From positions 4,483,931 to 4,547,930 of the forward strand of contig NC_015740.1 of NCBI RefSeq assembly GCF_000219605.1: a DNA stretch of 64,000 nt, given 5' to 3'. Of this stretch, positions 40,829 through 55,171 are shown piece by piece. The first letter of the stretch is position 1; the number at the start of each line of letters is the position of its first letter. The notes below the pieces were generated by a model. That model had not been told where the DNA came from and searched no databases. It worked only from the letters and a program-made list of their open reading frames with translations. Both the position numbers and the translations under genes were made by a program. Source of the DNA: Stutzerimonas stutzeri. Its GTDB lineage: Bacteria; Pseudomonadota; Gammaproteobacteria; Pseudomonadales; Pseudomonadaceae.

Positions 40829-42187
40829 TCACTTCTTGGTCGGCCGCTGCCAGCCGTCGATATTGCGCTGGCGCCCGCGGCCGAGCGCGAGGGTATGCGC
40901 CGGCACGTCGTCGGTGATGGTCGAGCCTGCACCGGTAGTCGCGCCGTCGCCCAGATTCAGCGGTGCCACCAGCGAGCTGTTGGAGCCGATGAAGACGTCC
41001 TCGCCCATCACCGTGCGGAACTTGTTGGCACCGTCGTAATTGCAGGTGATGGTGCCGGCGCCGATGTTGCTCCGCGCGCCGATCTCGGCGTCACCCAGAT
41101 AACTCAGGTGGCCGGCCTTGGCGCCATCGCCGAGGCTCGCATTCTTCATCTCGACGAAGTTGCCCACATGCGCCTTGGCGCCGAGCAGACTGCCGGGTCG
41201 CAGCCGGGCGAAAGGCCCGCAATCGGCGCCCTCGCCCATCACGGCCCCCTCGAGATGGGAGTTGGCCTTGACGACCGCGCCACGGCGCAGGGTGCTGTCC
41301 TTGATCACGCAGTTAGGGCCGATCTGCACATCGTCCTCGATCACCACCCTGCCCTCGAGCACCACGTTGACGTCGATCAGCACGTCACGGCCCACGCTGA
41401 CCTCGCCACGCAGATCGAAGCGCGCCGGGTCGCGCAGCGTCACGCCCTGCGCCATCAGGCGGCGCGCGGCACGCAGCTGGTAGTGACGTTCCAGCTCGGC
41501 GAGCTGGATGCGGTCGTTGGCGCCCTGCACTTCCATGGCGTCCGCCGGCTGCTCGGTAGCCACCCGCAGGCCATCGGCAACGGCCATGGCAATCACGTCG
41601 GTCAGGTAGTACTCACCCTGAGCATTGCTGTTCGACAGACGCCCCAGCCATTCGCCGATGCGGCTACCGGGCACGGCAAGGATGCCGGTATTGCCTTCGC
41701 GGATGGCGCGCTGGTCGGCGCTGGCATCCTTGTGCTCGACGATCGCCTGCACCTCGCCACGCCCGTCACGGACGATCCGGCCGTAGCCGGTCGGGTCGTC
41801 CAGCGTCACCGTCAGCAGTGCCAGCTGCTCGGGCCCGACCTTTTGCAGCAGACGCTGCAGGGTCTCGGCTTCGATCAGCGGCACATCGCCATAGAGAATC
41901 AGCACGCGCTCGGCCGAGAGGTGCGGCAGCGCTTGCGCCACTGCATGACCGGTGCCCAGCTGTTCGGCCTGAACGACGAAATTGAGATCATCACCGGCCA
42001 GGCGCTGACGCACCTGCTCGGCGCCGTGGCCGATCACTACCTGGATGCTGCGCGGCTGCAGCGCGCGCGCAGTGGCGATGACGTGGCCAAGCATGGATTG
42101 GCCGGCGACCGGATGCAGCACCTTGGGCAGCGCCGAACGCATGCGGGTGCCCTGTCCGGCGGCGAGAATGACGATATCGAGGGACAT
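40829..42187 (-). CDS. glmU: bifunctional UDP-GlcNAc pyrophosphorylase / GlcN-1-P acetyltransferase
   Basis: GlmU catalyses the last two steps to UDP-N-acetylglucosamine. The N-terminal pyrophosphorylase has [20 protein letters not shown] and [14 protein letters not shown] with metal-binding Asp. The C-terminal left-handed beta-helix has many hexapeptide repeats ([55 protein letters not shown]). It ends in a basic [14 protein letters not shown] tail. 452 residues is standard. It stands downstream of the atp operon terminator, in the same amino-sugar pathway as nearby glmS. Confidence 0.97.
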   Translation of the reverse strand: MSLDIVILAAGQGTRMRSALPKVLHPVAGQSMLGHVIATARALQPRSIQVVIGHGAEQVRQRLAGDDLNFVVQAEQLGTGHAVAQALPHLSAERVLILYGDVPLIEAETLQRLLQKVGPEQLALLTVTLDDPTGYGRIVRDGRGEVQAIVEHKDASADQRAIREGNTGILAVPGSRIGEWLGRLSNSNAQGEYYLTDVIAMAVADGLRVATEQPADAMEVQGANDRIQLAELERHYQLRAARRLMAQGVTLRDPARFDLRGEVSVGRDVLIDVNVVLEGRVVIEDDVQIGPNCVIKDSTLRRGAVVKANSHLEGAVMGEGADCGPFARLRPGSLLGAKAHVGNFVEMKNASLGDGAKAGHLSYLGDAEIGARSNIGAGTITCNYDGANKFRTVMGEDVFIGSNSSLVAPLNLGDGATTGAGSTITDDVPAHTLALGRGRQRNIDGWQRPTKK

Positions 42188-42275
42188 GAAGCGATTCCTG
42201 AACGGGATCGGTGCGACCGCGCTTCGCCCGTTGCGAGCGGTACAAGGCGTCTTTACCGACGAATGACAGAAAAAG

Positions 42276-42302
42276 AAAAAGGGTAGCCAAGGCTACCCTT
42301 TT
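42276..42302 (-). terminator. intrinsic terminator of the ATP synthase operon
   Basis: AAAAGGGTAGCC and GGCTACCCTTTT pair around an AA loop, 29 bp past the atpC stop. The symmetric A/T flanks make it active on the minus strand, where the operon ends. Confidence 0.88.
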
Positions 42303-42330
42303 ACTCGTGCGCGATGAAGTCGCTAGCCGA

Positions 42331-42759
42331 TCAGTGCCGGCCGTACTTCTTGCGCATCTGCTCGATGGTACGCAGCTGAGCTGCGGCCTCGGCCAGACGT
42401 GCGGCCGCGGAACCGTAGTCGAAATCCGCGCCCTTCTCGTGCAGGGCCTTCTCGGCGGCCTTGACGGCGGCCTGAGCAGCAGCCTCGTCGATGTCCTTGG
42501 CGCGCGTAGCGGTATCGGCGAGGACCTTCACCATGTTCGGCTGAACTTCGATGAAGCCGCCGGAGATGTAGAAGATCTCTTCCTCGCCACCCTGCTTGAT
42601 CACCCGCACCGGACCGGGCTTGAGATCGGTCAGCAGCGGCGCGTGACCCGGCAGGACGCCGATGTCACCAAGGTTTCCGTGGGCGATGACCATTTCCACC
42701 AGCCCCGAGAACAGCTCTTCTTCCGCACTGACGATGTCGCAATGGACTGTCATAGCCAT
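42331..42759 (-). CDS. atpC: F0F1 ATP synthase epsilon subunit
   Basis: This is a central-stalk subunit of about 142 residues that couples and inhibits F1. The beta-sandwich contains [20 protein letters not shown] and [20 protein letters not shown]. The C-terminal helical hairpin has [20 protein letters not shown]. The start MAMTVHCD is chosen by family agreement; the open frame has one more in-frame ATG two codons upstream. It is the last gene of the atp operon. Confidence 0.96.
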   Translation of the reverse strand: MAMTVHCDIVSAEEELFSGLVEMVIAHGNLGDIGVLPGHAPLLTDLKPGPVRVIKQGGEEEIFYISGGFIEVQPNMVKVLADTATRAKDIDEAAAQAAVKAAEKALHEKGADFDYGSAAARLAEAAAQLRTIEQMRKKYGRH

Positions 42760-42834
42760 GTTCATGCCTCGGTAATCAGCCCGACCAGCAGCGGCCGGTC
42801 AGGCTGGATTGGCGCCCGCAAGCGGGCGCGCCAG

Positions 42835-44241
<1,407 letters not shown>

Positions 44242-45108
44242 TTAAACCGCGGCAGCGCCGCCGACGATTTCCGAAATTTCCTGAGTGATCGCAGCCTGAC
44301 GGGCCTTGTTGTAGACCAGTTGCAGGTCGCTGATCAGCTCACCGGCGTTGTCGGTTGCGTTCTTCATGGCAATCATCCGCGCGGCCTGTTCGGCTGCGCC
44401 GTTCTCAACCACGGCCTGATAGACCTGGGACTCGATGAAACGAACCAGCAGGGCATCCAGCAGCTGCTGGGCGTCCGGCTCGTAGAGGTAGTCCCACTGA
44501 CCTTTCTTCACCGGCTCGGCACTGTCGTCTGCAGCCAGGGGCAGCAGCTGATCGAGCGTCGGCTTCTGGGTCATGGTGTTGATGAACTTGTTGGATACCA
44601 GGTACAAGCGATCGATACGGCCCTCGTGGAAGCCGTCCAGCATGACCTTGACGCTGCCGATCAGATCGTTGATCGATGGCTCTTCGCCGAGGTTGCCGAT
44701 CGCTGCTACGACGTTGCCGCCGAAGCTGCGGAAGAAGCTTGCGCCCTTGTTGCCTATCACGCAGAGGTCGACTTCGACCTTCTGATCGTGCCACTCCTTC
44801 ATGTTCTTGATCAGCGCCTTGAACAGGTTGATGTTCAAGCCACCGCAAAGACCACGATCAGTAGACACGACGATATAGCCGACACGCTTGACCGGACGCT
44901 CCACCATGAACGGATGACGGTATTCCGGGTTGGCGCCGGCCAGATGGCCGATTACCTGCCGGATCCGCTCCGCATAAGGGCGGCTGGCAGCCATGCGCAT
45001 CTGTGCCTTGCGCATCTTGCTGACCGCCACCTTTTCCATGGCGCTGGTGATCTTCTGCGTGCTTTTGATGCTCGCAATCTTGCTGCGAATCTCTTTTGCG
45101 CCTGCCAT
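44242..45108 (-). CDS. atpG: F0F1 ATP synthase gamma subunit
   Basis: This is the rotor shaft subunit, 288 residues. The N-terminal coiled helix has [20 protein letters not shown]. The central Rossmann-like domain has [18 protein letters not shown]. The C-terminal helix has [19 protein letters not shown], with the [13 protein letters not shown] end. Length and motifs are standard. Confidence 0.97.
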   Translation of the reverse strand: MAGAKEIRSKIASIKSTQKITSAMEKVAVSKMRKAQMRMAASRPYAERIRQVIGHLAGANPEYRHPFMVERPVKRVGYIVVSTDRGLCGGLNINLFKALIKNMKEWHDQKVEVDLCVIGNKGASFFRSFGGNVVAAIGNLGEEPSINDLIGSVKVMLDGFHEGRIDRLYLVSNKFINTMTQKPTLDQLLPLAADDSAEPVKKGQWDYLYEPDAQQLLDALLVRFIESQVYQAVVENGAAEQAARMIAMKNATDNAGELISDLQLVYNKARQAAITQEISEIVGGAAAV

Positions 45109-45158
45109 TTGACACCTATCGGGTTAGCAGGCGGGAGCCTCGCGGCTCCCGCTGCGGC

Positions 45159-46703
45159 TTACCAGCTCTGCGTGGCCTTGAACTTCTCGATACCAGCCTT
45201 CAGGCCAGCGTCGATTTCGTCGTTGAAGTCGCCCTTCACGTTGATCTTCGCCATCAGGTCGGCGAACTCGCGGTTGAAGAAGGCGATCAGGGCCTGCTCG
45301 AAGGCGCCAACCTTGGCCACTTCCACGTCCGCCAGATAGCCACGCTCGGCGGCATACAGGGACAGGGACATGTCGGCGATGGACATCGGCGCGTACTGCT
45401 TCTGCTTCATCAGCTCGGTAACGCGCTGACCATGCTCCAGCTGCTTGCGGGTCGCTTCGTCCAGGTCGGAAGCGAACTGGGCGAATGCAGCCAGTTCACG
45501 GTACTGAGCCAGTGCGGTACGGATACCACCGGACAGCTTCTTGACGATCTTGGTCTGCGCCGCACCACCCACGCGGGATACCGAAATACCGGCGTTGACG
45601 GCCGGACGGATACCTGCGTTGAACATGGCCGATTCCAGGAAGATCTGACCGTCGGTGATGGAAATCACGTTGGTCGGAACGAACGCGGAAACGTCGCCAG
45701 CCTGGGTTTCGATGATAGGCAGAGCAGTCAGCGAACCGGTCTTGCCAGTCACTGCACCATTGGTGAACTTCTCGACGTACTCTTCGGAAACACGCGATGC
45801 GCGCTCCAGCAGACGGCTGTGGAGATAGAACACGTCGCCCGGGTAGGCTTCACGTCCCGGCGGACGACGCAGCAGCAGGGAAATCTGGCGGTAAGCCACA
45901 GCCTGCTTGGACAGATCGTCATAGACGATCAGTGCGTCTTCGCCGCGGTCGCGGAAGTATTCGCCCATGGTGCAGCCGGCGTACGGAGCCAGGTACTGCA
46001 GCGCAGCGGACTCGGAAGCCGAAGCAGCCACCACGATGGTGTTGTGCAGGGCACCGTGCTCTTCCAGCTTGCGCACTACGTTGGCGATGGTCGACTGCTT
46101 CTGACCGATAGCCACGTAGACGCAGCGGATGCCGCTGTTCTTCTGGTTGATGATGGCGTCGATAGCCAGGGCGGTCTTGCCGATCTGACGGTCACCGATG
46201 ATCAGCTCGCGCTGGCCACGGCCTACCGGGATCATGGCGTCGACCGACTTGTAGCCAGTTTGAACCGGCTGGTCTACCGACTTACGCCAGATCACGCCCG
46301 GTGCAACCTTCTCGACCGCATCAGTTGCCTGCGCGTTGATCGGGCCTTTGCCGTCAATCGGGTTACCCAGTGCGTCGACTACGCGACCCAGCAATTCCGG
46401 ACCAACCGGAACCTCGAGGATGCGGCCGGTGCACTTGGCGCTCATGCCTTCGGTCAAGCCCAGGTAGTTACCCAGAATTACAGCACCTACGGAGTCTTGC
46501 TCCAGGTTCAGTGCCATACCAAAGACGCCACCAGGGAACTCGATCATCTCGCCGTACATGACGTCGGCCAGACCGTAGATGCGTACGATACCGTCAGAAA
46601 CGCTGACGACGGTGCCCTCGTTACGGGCTTGAGCAGCGACATCCGATTTCTCGATGCGCTGCTTGATGATTTCACTTATCTCGGAAGGATTCAGTTGCTG
46701 CAT
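45159..46703 (-). CDS. atpA: F0F1 ATP synthase alpha subunit
   Basis: This is the regulatory nucleotide-binding subunit, 514 residues. The Walker A segment is [20 protein letters not shown]. The conserved Arg-finger region is [20 protein letters not shown], and [20 protein letters not shown] is the Walker B region. It starts 15 bp after the atpH stop. Confidence 0.98.
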   Translation of the reverse strand: MQQLNPSEISEIIKQRIEKSDVAAQARNEGTVVSVSDGIVRIYGLADVMYGEMIEFPGGVFGMALNLEQDSVGAVILGNYLGLTEGMSAKCTGRILEVPVGPELLGRVVDALGNPIDGKGPINAQATDAVEKVAPGVIWRKSVDQPVQTGYKSVDAMIPVGRGQRELIIGDRQIGKTALAIDAIINQKNSGIRCVYVAIGQKQSTIANVVRKLEEHGALHNTIVVAASASESAALQYLAPYAGCTMGEYFRDRGEDALIVYDDLSKQAVAYRQISLLLRRPPGREAYPGDVFYLHSRLLERASRVSEEYVEKFTNGAVTGKTGSLTALPIIETQAGDVSAFVPTNVISITDGQIFLESAMFNAGIRPAVNAGISVSRVGGAAQTKIVKKLSGGIRTALAQYRELAAFAQFASDLDEATRKQLEHGQRVTELMKQKQYAPMSIADMSLSLYAAERGYLADVEVAKVGAFEQALIAFFNREFADLMAKINVKGDFNDEIDAGLKAGIEKFKATQSW

Positions 46704-46718
46704 GCCATGACCCTCAAA

Positions 46719-47255
46719 TCAGGATTTCAACGATTCGGCCAACTGGCTCAGTTTGCCGCGGACCGAACCGTCGACAACCACATCACCGGCGCGAATCAAC
46801 ACGCCGCCGATCAGCGCAGGATTAACGGCCTGCTGGAGGTTGACGGTGCGATCTAGCCGCTTCGACAGGGCGGCAGCCAAAGTTTGGAGTTGCGCGTTGC
46901 TGAGCTCGAAAGCGGTTTCAACTTCTGCTTCGAGCGTTTTCTCGGCTTGCGCCTTGATGTCCTCGTACAGCTCCCACACGGTCGGCAGGACCGACAGGCG
47001 ATTGTTTTCGCCAAGGGTCTGGACGTAGTTGCGGAAAGCTTCGTCAACATCGTCACCGAGTAGACGCACCAGCCCCTGAAGCTTGCTTTCGCTAGACAGG
47101 CGGGGGTCGTTCAGCAACGCTGCGACTTCTGGGACTTCAACAGCGATGGCGGCCAGGTTCAGCATTTTCGACCAGGTATCGGTCTTTCCTGCGGCGCTGG
47201 CAAACTCGAAAGCGGCTTTCGCGTAAGGCCGAGCAAGCGTCTGGGTATTGATCAT
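46719..47255 (-). CDS. atpH: F0F1 ATP synthase delta subunit
   Basis: This is the peripheral stalk connector, 178 residues. The N-terminal helical bundle has LARPYAKAAFEFASAAGKTD and the C-terminal domain has NPALIGGVLIRAGDVVVDGS, ending in the RGKLSQLAESLK pattern common to AtpH. It is part of the continuous atp operon. Confidence 0.96.
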   Translation of the reverse strand: MINTQTLARPYAKAAFEFASAAGKTDTWSKMLNLAAIAVEVPEVAALLNDPRLSSESKLQGLVRLLGDDVDEAFRNYVQTLGENNRLSVLPTVWELYEDIKAQAEKTLEAEVETAFELSNAQLQTLAAALSKRLDRTVNLQQAVNPALIGGVLIRAGDVVVDGSVRGKLSQLAESLKS

Positions 47256-47267
47256 CGCTTGCCTCGC

Positions 47268-47738
47268 TTAGAGTTGGGAGGCCAGTTTTTCGACCAGCTC
47301 GTTGTGCACCTTGGCGTCCACCTGGGACTCCAGGATCTTCTCCGCACCAGCAACGGCAAGAGCCGCAACCTGAGTGCGCAGTTCGTCCCTGGCGCGGTTC
47401 ACTTCCTGTTCGATCTCGGCGCGAGCACCAGCGACCAGGCGCTCGCCCTCAGTGCGAGCCTGCTGCTTGGCTTCCTCGATAATCAGATTGGCGTGCTTAT
47501 TCGCCTGTTCGAGGATCTGGGCAACCTGCTCTTTGGTTTCACGGAGCGAGTGGGAAGCTTTTTCCTGGGCCAGTTGCAGATCGCGCTGAGCGCGGCCGGC
47601 AGCATCCAGACCTTCGGCAATTTTCTTCTGGCGAGCTTGCATGGCGCTGGTGATAGGCGGCCAAACAAACTTCATGCAGAACCAGACGAAAATAGCGAAG
47701 GCAATCGTTTGACCGAACAGCGTCAGATTAATGTTCAC
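47268..47738 (-). CDS. atpF: F0F1 ATP synthase b subunit
   Basis: This is the peripheral stalk subunit, 156 residues. One N-terminal membrane helix ([20 protein letters not shown]) precedes a long charged coiled coil ([20 protein letters not shown] onward). It dimerises and links AtpB to AtpH. Confidence 0.96.
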   Translation of the reverse strand: MNINLTLFGQTIAFAIFVWFCMKFVWPPITSAMQARQKKIAEGLDAAGRAQRDLQLAQEKASHSLRETKEQVAQILEQANKHANLIIEEAKQQARTEGERLVAGARAEIEQEVNRARDELRTQVAALAVAGAEKILESQVDAKVHNELVEKLASQL

Positions 47739-47825
47739 TGATCTACCTCATGCTATCTCGTTGTTTCCCGGGTGCTGAAGCCTAACCGGCAGGGCAACGC
47801 CCTGCCGCTCGGACGGGTCAGCGAA

Positions 47826-48101
<276 letters not shown>

Positions 48102-48137
48102 TCAAGTTTGCTACGGGTTTACGGTCGCTTTCGCGTC

Positions 48138-48998
<861 letters not shown>

Positions 48999-49005
48999 TC
49001 AATGC

Positions 49006-49404
49006 TCAATGCTTCGGATTATTTTTCATCAGCAGGAGCGCGCTCGCGGAGGTGCCTAGGACCAGCACGTAACCGACGAACAGGGCAACCGGCTCCAGCG
49101 GTCGCACTCCCACAAACACCAGCGCAAACAGCGCTGCTGCCAGAATTTGTTTCCCCATCTGCCCAGACCATAAGGACTGAATGATCGCCCTGGCCGAGCG
49201 TGCGCCAAAGTAACGAAAGGCCTTGTACGCGAAATACACGTTCGCCGACAGTGCAATCAGACCGCCGCAAAGCGCGGAGTAGCCGGCGACCATACCAAAT
49301 ACCAGGCCACATGACACAGCGGTCGCTACCACGACCATCGCCTGCATCAGCAATACGCGGAAAGCCGGGAGACGATGGAAGGGTGTCTTGTTGTGTATGT
49401 TCAC
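49006..49404 (-). CDS. atpI: ATP synthase accessory protein I
   Basis: This is a small membrane protein of 132 residues with four hydrophobic segments (VLLMQAMVVVATAVSCGLVF; YSALCGGLIALSANVYFAYK; ILAAALFALVFVGV; LFVGYVLVLGTSASALLL). AtpI is thought to help assemble the c-ring or move Mg2+, and is not essential. It heads the operon; the operon promoter should lie in the 133 bp gap before parB's stop. Confidence 0.9.
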   Translation of the reverse strand: MNIHNKTPFHRLPAFRVLLMQAMVVVATAVSCGLVFGMVAGYSALCGGLIALSANVYFAYKAFRYFGARSARAIIQSLWSGQMGKQILAAALFALVFVGVRPLEPVALFVGYVLVLGTSASALLLMKNNPKH

Positions 49405-49537
49405 CTGAATTCCATCGTCGCAGCAGGCTGCGTAAATAATTGTCCGCAGTCAAAAAAGCGCGGCGAGTATAGGAGCAGGCCAGCCGGGGTTCAACACTCA
49501 GGTAGTAATTTCCGACTGGCACTACAAACATTTTGTA

Positions 49538-50410
49538 TCAACGAATGTGCGCCAGAACGCCCTGCAATTCATCCAGGGAACTGTAGCGAATCACCAGCTG
49601 GCCTTTGCCCTTCTGCCCATGCTTGATCTGCACCGGCGAGCCCAGGCGTTCCGCCAGACGCTGTTCCAGACGGCTGATATCGGGATCGACCTTGACCTCG
49701 GCTTTCGGCTTTTCCTTGCTGCTCAGCCATTGGCGTACCAGGGCTTCGGTCTGGCGGACCGTCAGCCCACGTGCGACAACATGCCGCGCGCCCTCGACCT
49801 GCTGGTCAGCCGGCAAACCAAGCAAGGCGCGGGCGTGCCCCATTTCCAGATCGCCATGGGACAACAGCGTCTTGATTTCCTCGGGTAGGGCGATCAGGCG
49901 CAGCAGGTTGCTCACCGAGACCCGCGACTTGCCCACGGCATCGGCCACCTGCTGTTGAGTGAGCTGGAATTCCTGCTGCAGCCGCTGCAAGGCCACCGCT
50001 TCTTCGATCGGGTTGAGATCCTCGCGCTGGATGTTCTCGATCAGCGCCATGGCGATGGCGGCTTCGTCCGGAACCTCGCGAACCAGCGCCGGCACACGTT
50101 CCAGACCGGCCTGCTGGCTGGCGCGCCAGCGTCGCTCGCCGGCGATGATCTCGTAGCGGCCGCCCTCGACCGGACGCACGACGATGGGCTGCATCACGCC
50201 GTGATTCTTGATCGACTGCGCCAACTCTTCCAGGGCCTGCGGATCCATGTCGCGACGGGGCTGATACTTGCCGCGCTGAACCAGCTCCAGCGGTAACTGT
50301 TGCAGTTCGCGGGTGTCGACCTTGGCGGCCTCTTCCTGCATCGCCGAGACACTGGCGCCGCCGAGCAGGGCATCGAGTCCCCGTCCTAGACCTCTTTTCT
50401 TGGTCGCCAT
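49538..50410 (-). CDS. parB: chromosome-partitioning protein ParB
   Basis: This is a CTP-dependent DNA-sliding clamp of 290 residues that loads at parS. The N-terminal CTPase region has QPIVVRPVEGGRYEIIAGER then RWRAS, and IAMALIENIQREDLNPIEEA. The central HTH has FQLTQQQVADAVGKSRVSVS. The C-terminal dimerisation region ends SSLDELQGVLAHIR. It is 9 bp after parA. A plausible parS target is at 6496-6511 in this window. Confidence 0.97.
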   Translation of the reverse strand: MATKKRGLGRGLDALLGGASVSAMQEEAAKVDTRELQQLPLELVQRGKYQPRRDMDPQALEELAQSIKNHGVMQPIVVRPVEGGRYEIIAGERRWRASQQAGLERVPALVREVPDEAAIAMALIENIQREDLNPIEEAVALQRLQQEFQLTQQQVADAVGKSRVSVSNLLRLIALPEEIKTLLSHGDLEMGHARALLGLPADQQVEGARHVVARGLTVRQTEALVRQWLSSKEKPKAEVKVDPDISRLEQRLAERLGSPVQIKHGQKGKGQLVIRYSSLDELQGVLAHIR

Positions 50411-50419
50411 GAGTAGTCC

Positions 50420-51208
50420 TTATGCGAGAGCGCCACGAGCCGACTGGCGCTGGCGTCGCGACAGTTCGCCGGCCAGGGCCAGATAGGCCAGGGCACCCTT
50501 GGATTGCTTGTCGTAGACCAGCGCCGGCATGCCGTGGCTGGGGGCTTCGGCGAGCCGTACGTTGCGCGGAATCACGGTGTCGTACAGCTTGTCGCCGAAA
50601 TGCGCCTTGAGCTGTTCGGAAACGTCGTTGGTCAGGCTGCTGCGCGGGTCGTACATGGTGCGCAGCAGACCTTCGATCTTCAGACTCGGATTGAGTGCCT
50701 GACCGATGCGCTGGATCGAGTTGACCAGATCGGACAAACCCTCGAGCGCGTAGTACTCGCACTGCATGGGGATGATCACGCCATCGGCTGCCGCCAGCGC
50801 GTTGATGGTCAGCATCGACAGCGACGGCGGACAGTCGATGAGAATGTAGTCGTAGTTCTCGCGTACCGGGGCCAGCGCTTCGCGCAGGCGCTTTTCCTTC
50901 GCCGGCAGATTGAGCAGGGCCACCTCGGCCGCCGTCAGGTCGCGGTTGGCCGGCAGCAGCTGGTAGCCGCCATGCTCGGAGAACTGCATGGCATCAACCA
51001 GGCTGCATTCGCCGATCAGCACATCGTAGATCGAGTATTCCAGGCCGAGCTTGTCCACACCGCTGCCGGTGGTGGCATTGCCCTGGGGATCGAGGTCGAT
51101 CAGCAGCACCCGACGGCGCGTGGCGACCAGCGAAGCGGCCAGATTGATGCAGGTGGTGGTCTTGGCGACACCGCCTTTCTGGTTGGCAATGGCGAAGACT
51201 TTAGCCAT
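50420..51208 (-). CDS. parA: chromosome-partitioning ATPase ParA
   Basis: This is a ParA/Soj ATPase of 262 residues that moves ParB-parS complexes over the nucleoid. The deviant Walker A is NQKGGVAKTTTCINLA. VLLIDLDPQGNATTGSG and YILIDCPPSLSMLTINAL complete the site. It lies 18 bp after rsmG in the usual rsmG-parA-parB order. Confidence 0.97.
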   Translation of the reverse strand: MAKVFAIANQKGGVAKTTTCINLAASLVATRRRVLLIDLDPQGNATTGSGVDKLGLEYSIYDVLIGECSLVDAMQFSEHGGYQLLPANRDLTAAEVALLNLPAKEKRLREALAPVRENYDYILIDCPPSLSMLTINALAAADGVIIPMQCEYYALEGLSDLVNSIQRIGQALNPSLKIEGLLRTMYDPRSSLTNDVSEQLKAHFGDKLYDTVIPRNVRLAEAPSHGMPALVYDKQSKGALAYLALAGELSRRQRQSARGALA

Positions 51209-51226
51209 GGTCAGTGTCTGTCCGGG

Positions 51227-51873
51227 TCATGAAGTGCGGCGCAGTATCAACAGATGGCGCTGGCCTTGGCAACCGGGAACCTTGAGCACGTGACAGGCAT
51301 CGAGACGGAAGTCCTCGGGCAGGCGCTGCAACTCGTCATCTGGCTGCACGCCCTTCATGGCCAGCCAGCGGGTTTCGGCATTGCCCAGATGGCGGGTCCA
51401 GCTGGCGAAGTCCTCCAGCGAGCTGAAGGCGCGCGAGGTAATGCCGTCAAAGGCGATGGAGGGCTGGAACTGCTCGACGCGAGCGTGCACCACCTCAAGA
51501 TTGGCCAGTTTCAGCTCCAGCTTCACCTGGGTGAGGAAACGTGTCTTCTTGCCGTTCGAGTCCAGCAGGGTGAACGCCCGTTCGGGAAACATGATCGCCA
51601 GCGGCACGCCGGGCATGCCGCCGCCGCTGCCGACGTCCAGCCAATTGCGCCCCCCTTCGGCCACGAAAGGCACCACGCTCAGGCTGTCGAGCAGATGGCG
51701 CGAGACCATCTCGTCCGGATCGCGCACGGCGGTCAGGTTATAGGCCTTGTTCCACTTGATCAGCAGCGCCAGGTAGGCCAGCAGCAGTCGTTGCTGGCGG
51801 TCGTCCAGGGGAATGCCGAGCTGCCCGGCCCCGCGTACGAGTTCTTCCGCATGGGATTCACTGACCAGACTCA

Positions 51874-51874
<1 letters not shown>
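51227..51874 (-). CDS. rsmG: 16S rRNA (guanine527-N7)-methyltransferase
   Basis: This is an S-adenosylmethionine-dependent enzyme of 215 residues that methylates G527 of 16S rRNA. The SAM-binding loop is [20 protein letters not shown]. The N-terminal [20 protein letters not shown] is a family signature. The start ATG overlaps the mnmG stop, indicating coupling. Confidence 0.96.
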
Positions 51875-53766
<1,892 letters not shown>

Positions 53767-53877
53767 GTGCACCTCGTGCCTTGTGGGCTGGTCTGGAAAA
53801 ACGGCCAAGTATAGAGACTTACCCAGACTGAAAGAAGCGCCTTGGGCAAAATTTGATCAACGGAGGGTTGGCAACCG

Positions 53878-54138
53878 AAAAGAACAGAAAAAAGAAAAGA
53901 AAATATAAAAGAGCTTGTAGATATGTTTACTCATGGTGAAGCAGTTATCTGTGGATAAACATACAGAGCCCACTGTTATCAAGGGTCCCAACGATGGATA
54001 AGGCTGTGCTCCGCCTGCGCGATACCGGTGTGGATCAAGTGCGCGGGCTGTTGATAACAGAGCGAACTGTGCACAGGGGACGTTATCCAGAGGGTATGCC
54101 CCGCGCTTATCTACCGAGCCGAAGGAGGGTTATCAACA
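53878..54138. other. DnaA-box cluster: candidate replication origin (gene-free 53767-54174)
   Basis: One perfect DnaA box (TGTGGATAA, 53950-53958) and four one-mismatch boxes (TGTGGATCA 54029-54037, TGTTGATAA 54049-54057, TTATCCAGA 54083-54091, TTATCAACA 54130-54138) lie within 190 bp. Weaker relatives are near 53976 and 54107. They flank a very A-rich stretch (53878-53912) that could be the unwinding element. The position beside mnmG is where pseudomonads carry one of their two origin-like DnaA-box regions; the other is between rpmH and dnaA, off the right edge. Confidence 0.75.
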
Positions 54139-54174
54139 GGCCTTAGGAAGTCCGTGGCCAACAGTGAATCGACC

Positions 54175-54567
54175 TCAGGGTTCTTTGTCGGCTCTGGGCG
54201 GATCGCTTCTTTCAAGCCACTCATCCAGCGTTACCGGGCTGCGATCGAGCACGCCACGCAGGGCATCTTCCCCGTGTAGGCCGTCGAGCCGCGCGCCCGA
54301 CATATAGGCGGCACGGCCGAGCAGGTGGCCGGCGATGGGAATGGTCAGCATGAGGAAGATCAATGTGGCCGAGCCAATGAACACGGCCTGTGCGTCGCCC
54401 ATGTGTATCATCACGCCGAGCAGAATCAGCCCGGCGCCCACCGTGCCGGACTTGGTGGTGGCGTGAATGCGTTGCAGCGGGTCGGCAAAGCGCAGCAGCC
54501 CGAGCATGGCAGCGAACAGGAAGACCACGCCGGCGAGCATGACCACCACGGCGATAAAGTCGATCAT
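54175..54567 (-). CDS. mnhG: Mrp Na+/H+ antiporter subunit G
   Basis: This is a small membrane subunit of 130 residues with three helices (IAVVVMLAGVVFLFAAMLGL; GAGLILLGVMIHMG; IGSATLIFLMLTIPIAGHLL). RFADPLQRIHATTKSGTVG is the MnhG/PhaG signature. A polar tail of about 35 residues (LDGLHGEDALRGVLDRSPV) follows. The start overlaps mnhF as ATGA. It is the last gene of the operon, running toward the DnaA-box region. Confidence 0.93.
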   Translation of the reverse strand: MIDFIAVVVMLAGVVFLFAAMLGLLRFADPLQRIHATTKSGTVGAGLILLGVMIHMGDAQAVFIGSATLIFLMLTIPIAGHLLGRAAYMSGARLDGLHGEDALRGVLDRSPVTLDEWLERSDPPRADKEP

Positions 54568-54824
54568 TGTTCTTTTTTTCCCTTGCGCATGATGAATACG
54601 GCGAAGGCACAGGTGCCGACGAATCCGATCAGGCCGAGGCCGAACCCCACATCGAGAAACTCACGGCGCCCGGTCATGGCCGCCACCAGCGCGGCGATGG
54701 CCACGCCCACGCCGGTGAGCATGTCCAGTGCCACCACCCGATCGACCAGTGTGCGGGCGACGATCATCCGCCAGAGCGTCACTCCCAGTGGCAGCATGAC
54801 GAGAACCAGCAGTGTTTCGATCAT
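54564..54824 (-). CDS. mnhF: Mrp Na+/H+ antiporter subunit F
   Basis: This subunit of about 86 residues has three helices. LVLVMLPLGVTLWRMIVART then LVDRVVALDMLTGVGVAIAA is the MnhF pattern, and a C-terminal basic KGKKEQ closes it. The ATG at 54824 (MIETLL) lies just after the mnhE stop with GAGGTGG upstream; an in-frame GTG three codons earlier is less likely. Confidence 0.92.
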   Translation of the reverse strand: MIETLLVLVMLPLGVTLWRMIVARTLVDRVVALDMLTGVGVAIAALVAAMTGRREFLDVGFGLGLIGFVGTCAFAVFIMRKGKKEQ

Positions 54825-54826
54825 GC

Positions 54827-55171
54827 TCACCACCTCTCGATACGGGCGATGCGGCGTTCGAAGACCTGCTGGATCGACGCGATGATCTGCTCCGGCGTCC
54901 GCCCATCCAGGGCGTGCACGTAGAGCAGACGGCGATCGGCACTGACGTGCAGCGCGCAGTTGCCCGGCGTCAGCGAGACCAGGCTGGCCAGCACGGCGAT
55001 GCCCATATCGGTTCGCAGCGCGATTGGCACGGCGATGATCGAGCTGTGCATGCGCGGCTCCCGAGCGAAGGCCGCGCGGGCCACCGTCACGGAGGACACG
55101 ATCAGCTCGTAGAAATAGATGCCGAGCAATTCGACGACATCCACCACACGACGCAGCAAGCCGGTATTCAT
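54827..55171 (-). CDS. mnhE: Mrp Na+/H+ antiporter subunit E
   Basis: This subunit has 114 residues. One membrane region is near VVELLGIYFYELIVSSVTVA. The conserved SSIIAVPIALRTDMGIAVLA then SLVSLTPGN is the MnhE core, and the soluble tail has LYVHALDGRTPEQIIASIQQ. It starts within the mnhD stop as ATGA. It is shorter than many MnhE proteins (about 160) because the first helices are reduced. Confidence 0.88.
   Translation of the reverse strand: MNTGLLRRVVDVVELLGIYFYELIVSSVTVARAAFAREPRMHSSIIAVPIALRTDMGIAVLASLVSLTPGNCALHVSADRRLLYVHALDGRTPEQIIASIQQVFERRIARIERW

Noticed and set aside
45096..46856. 586-codon plus-strand frame opposite atpA
   Set aside because: Antisense shadow; atpA is complete on the other strand.
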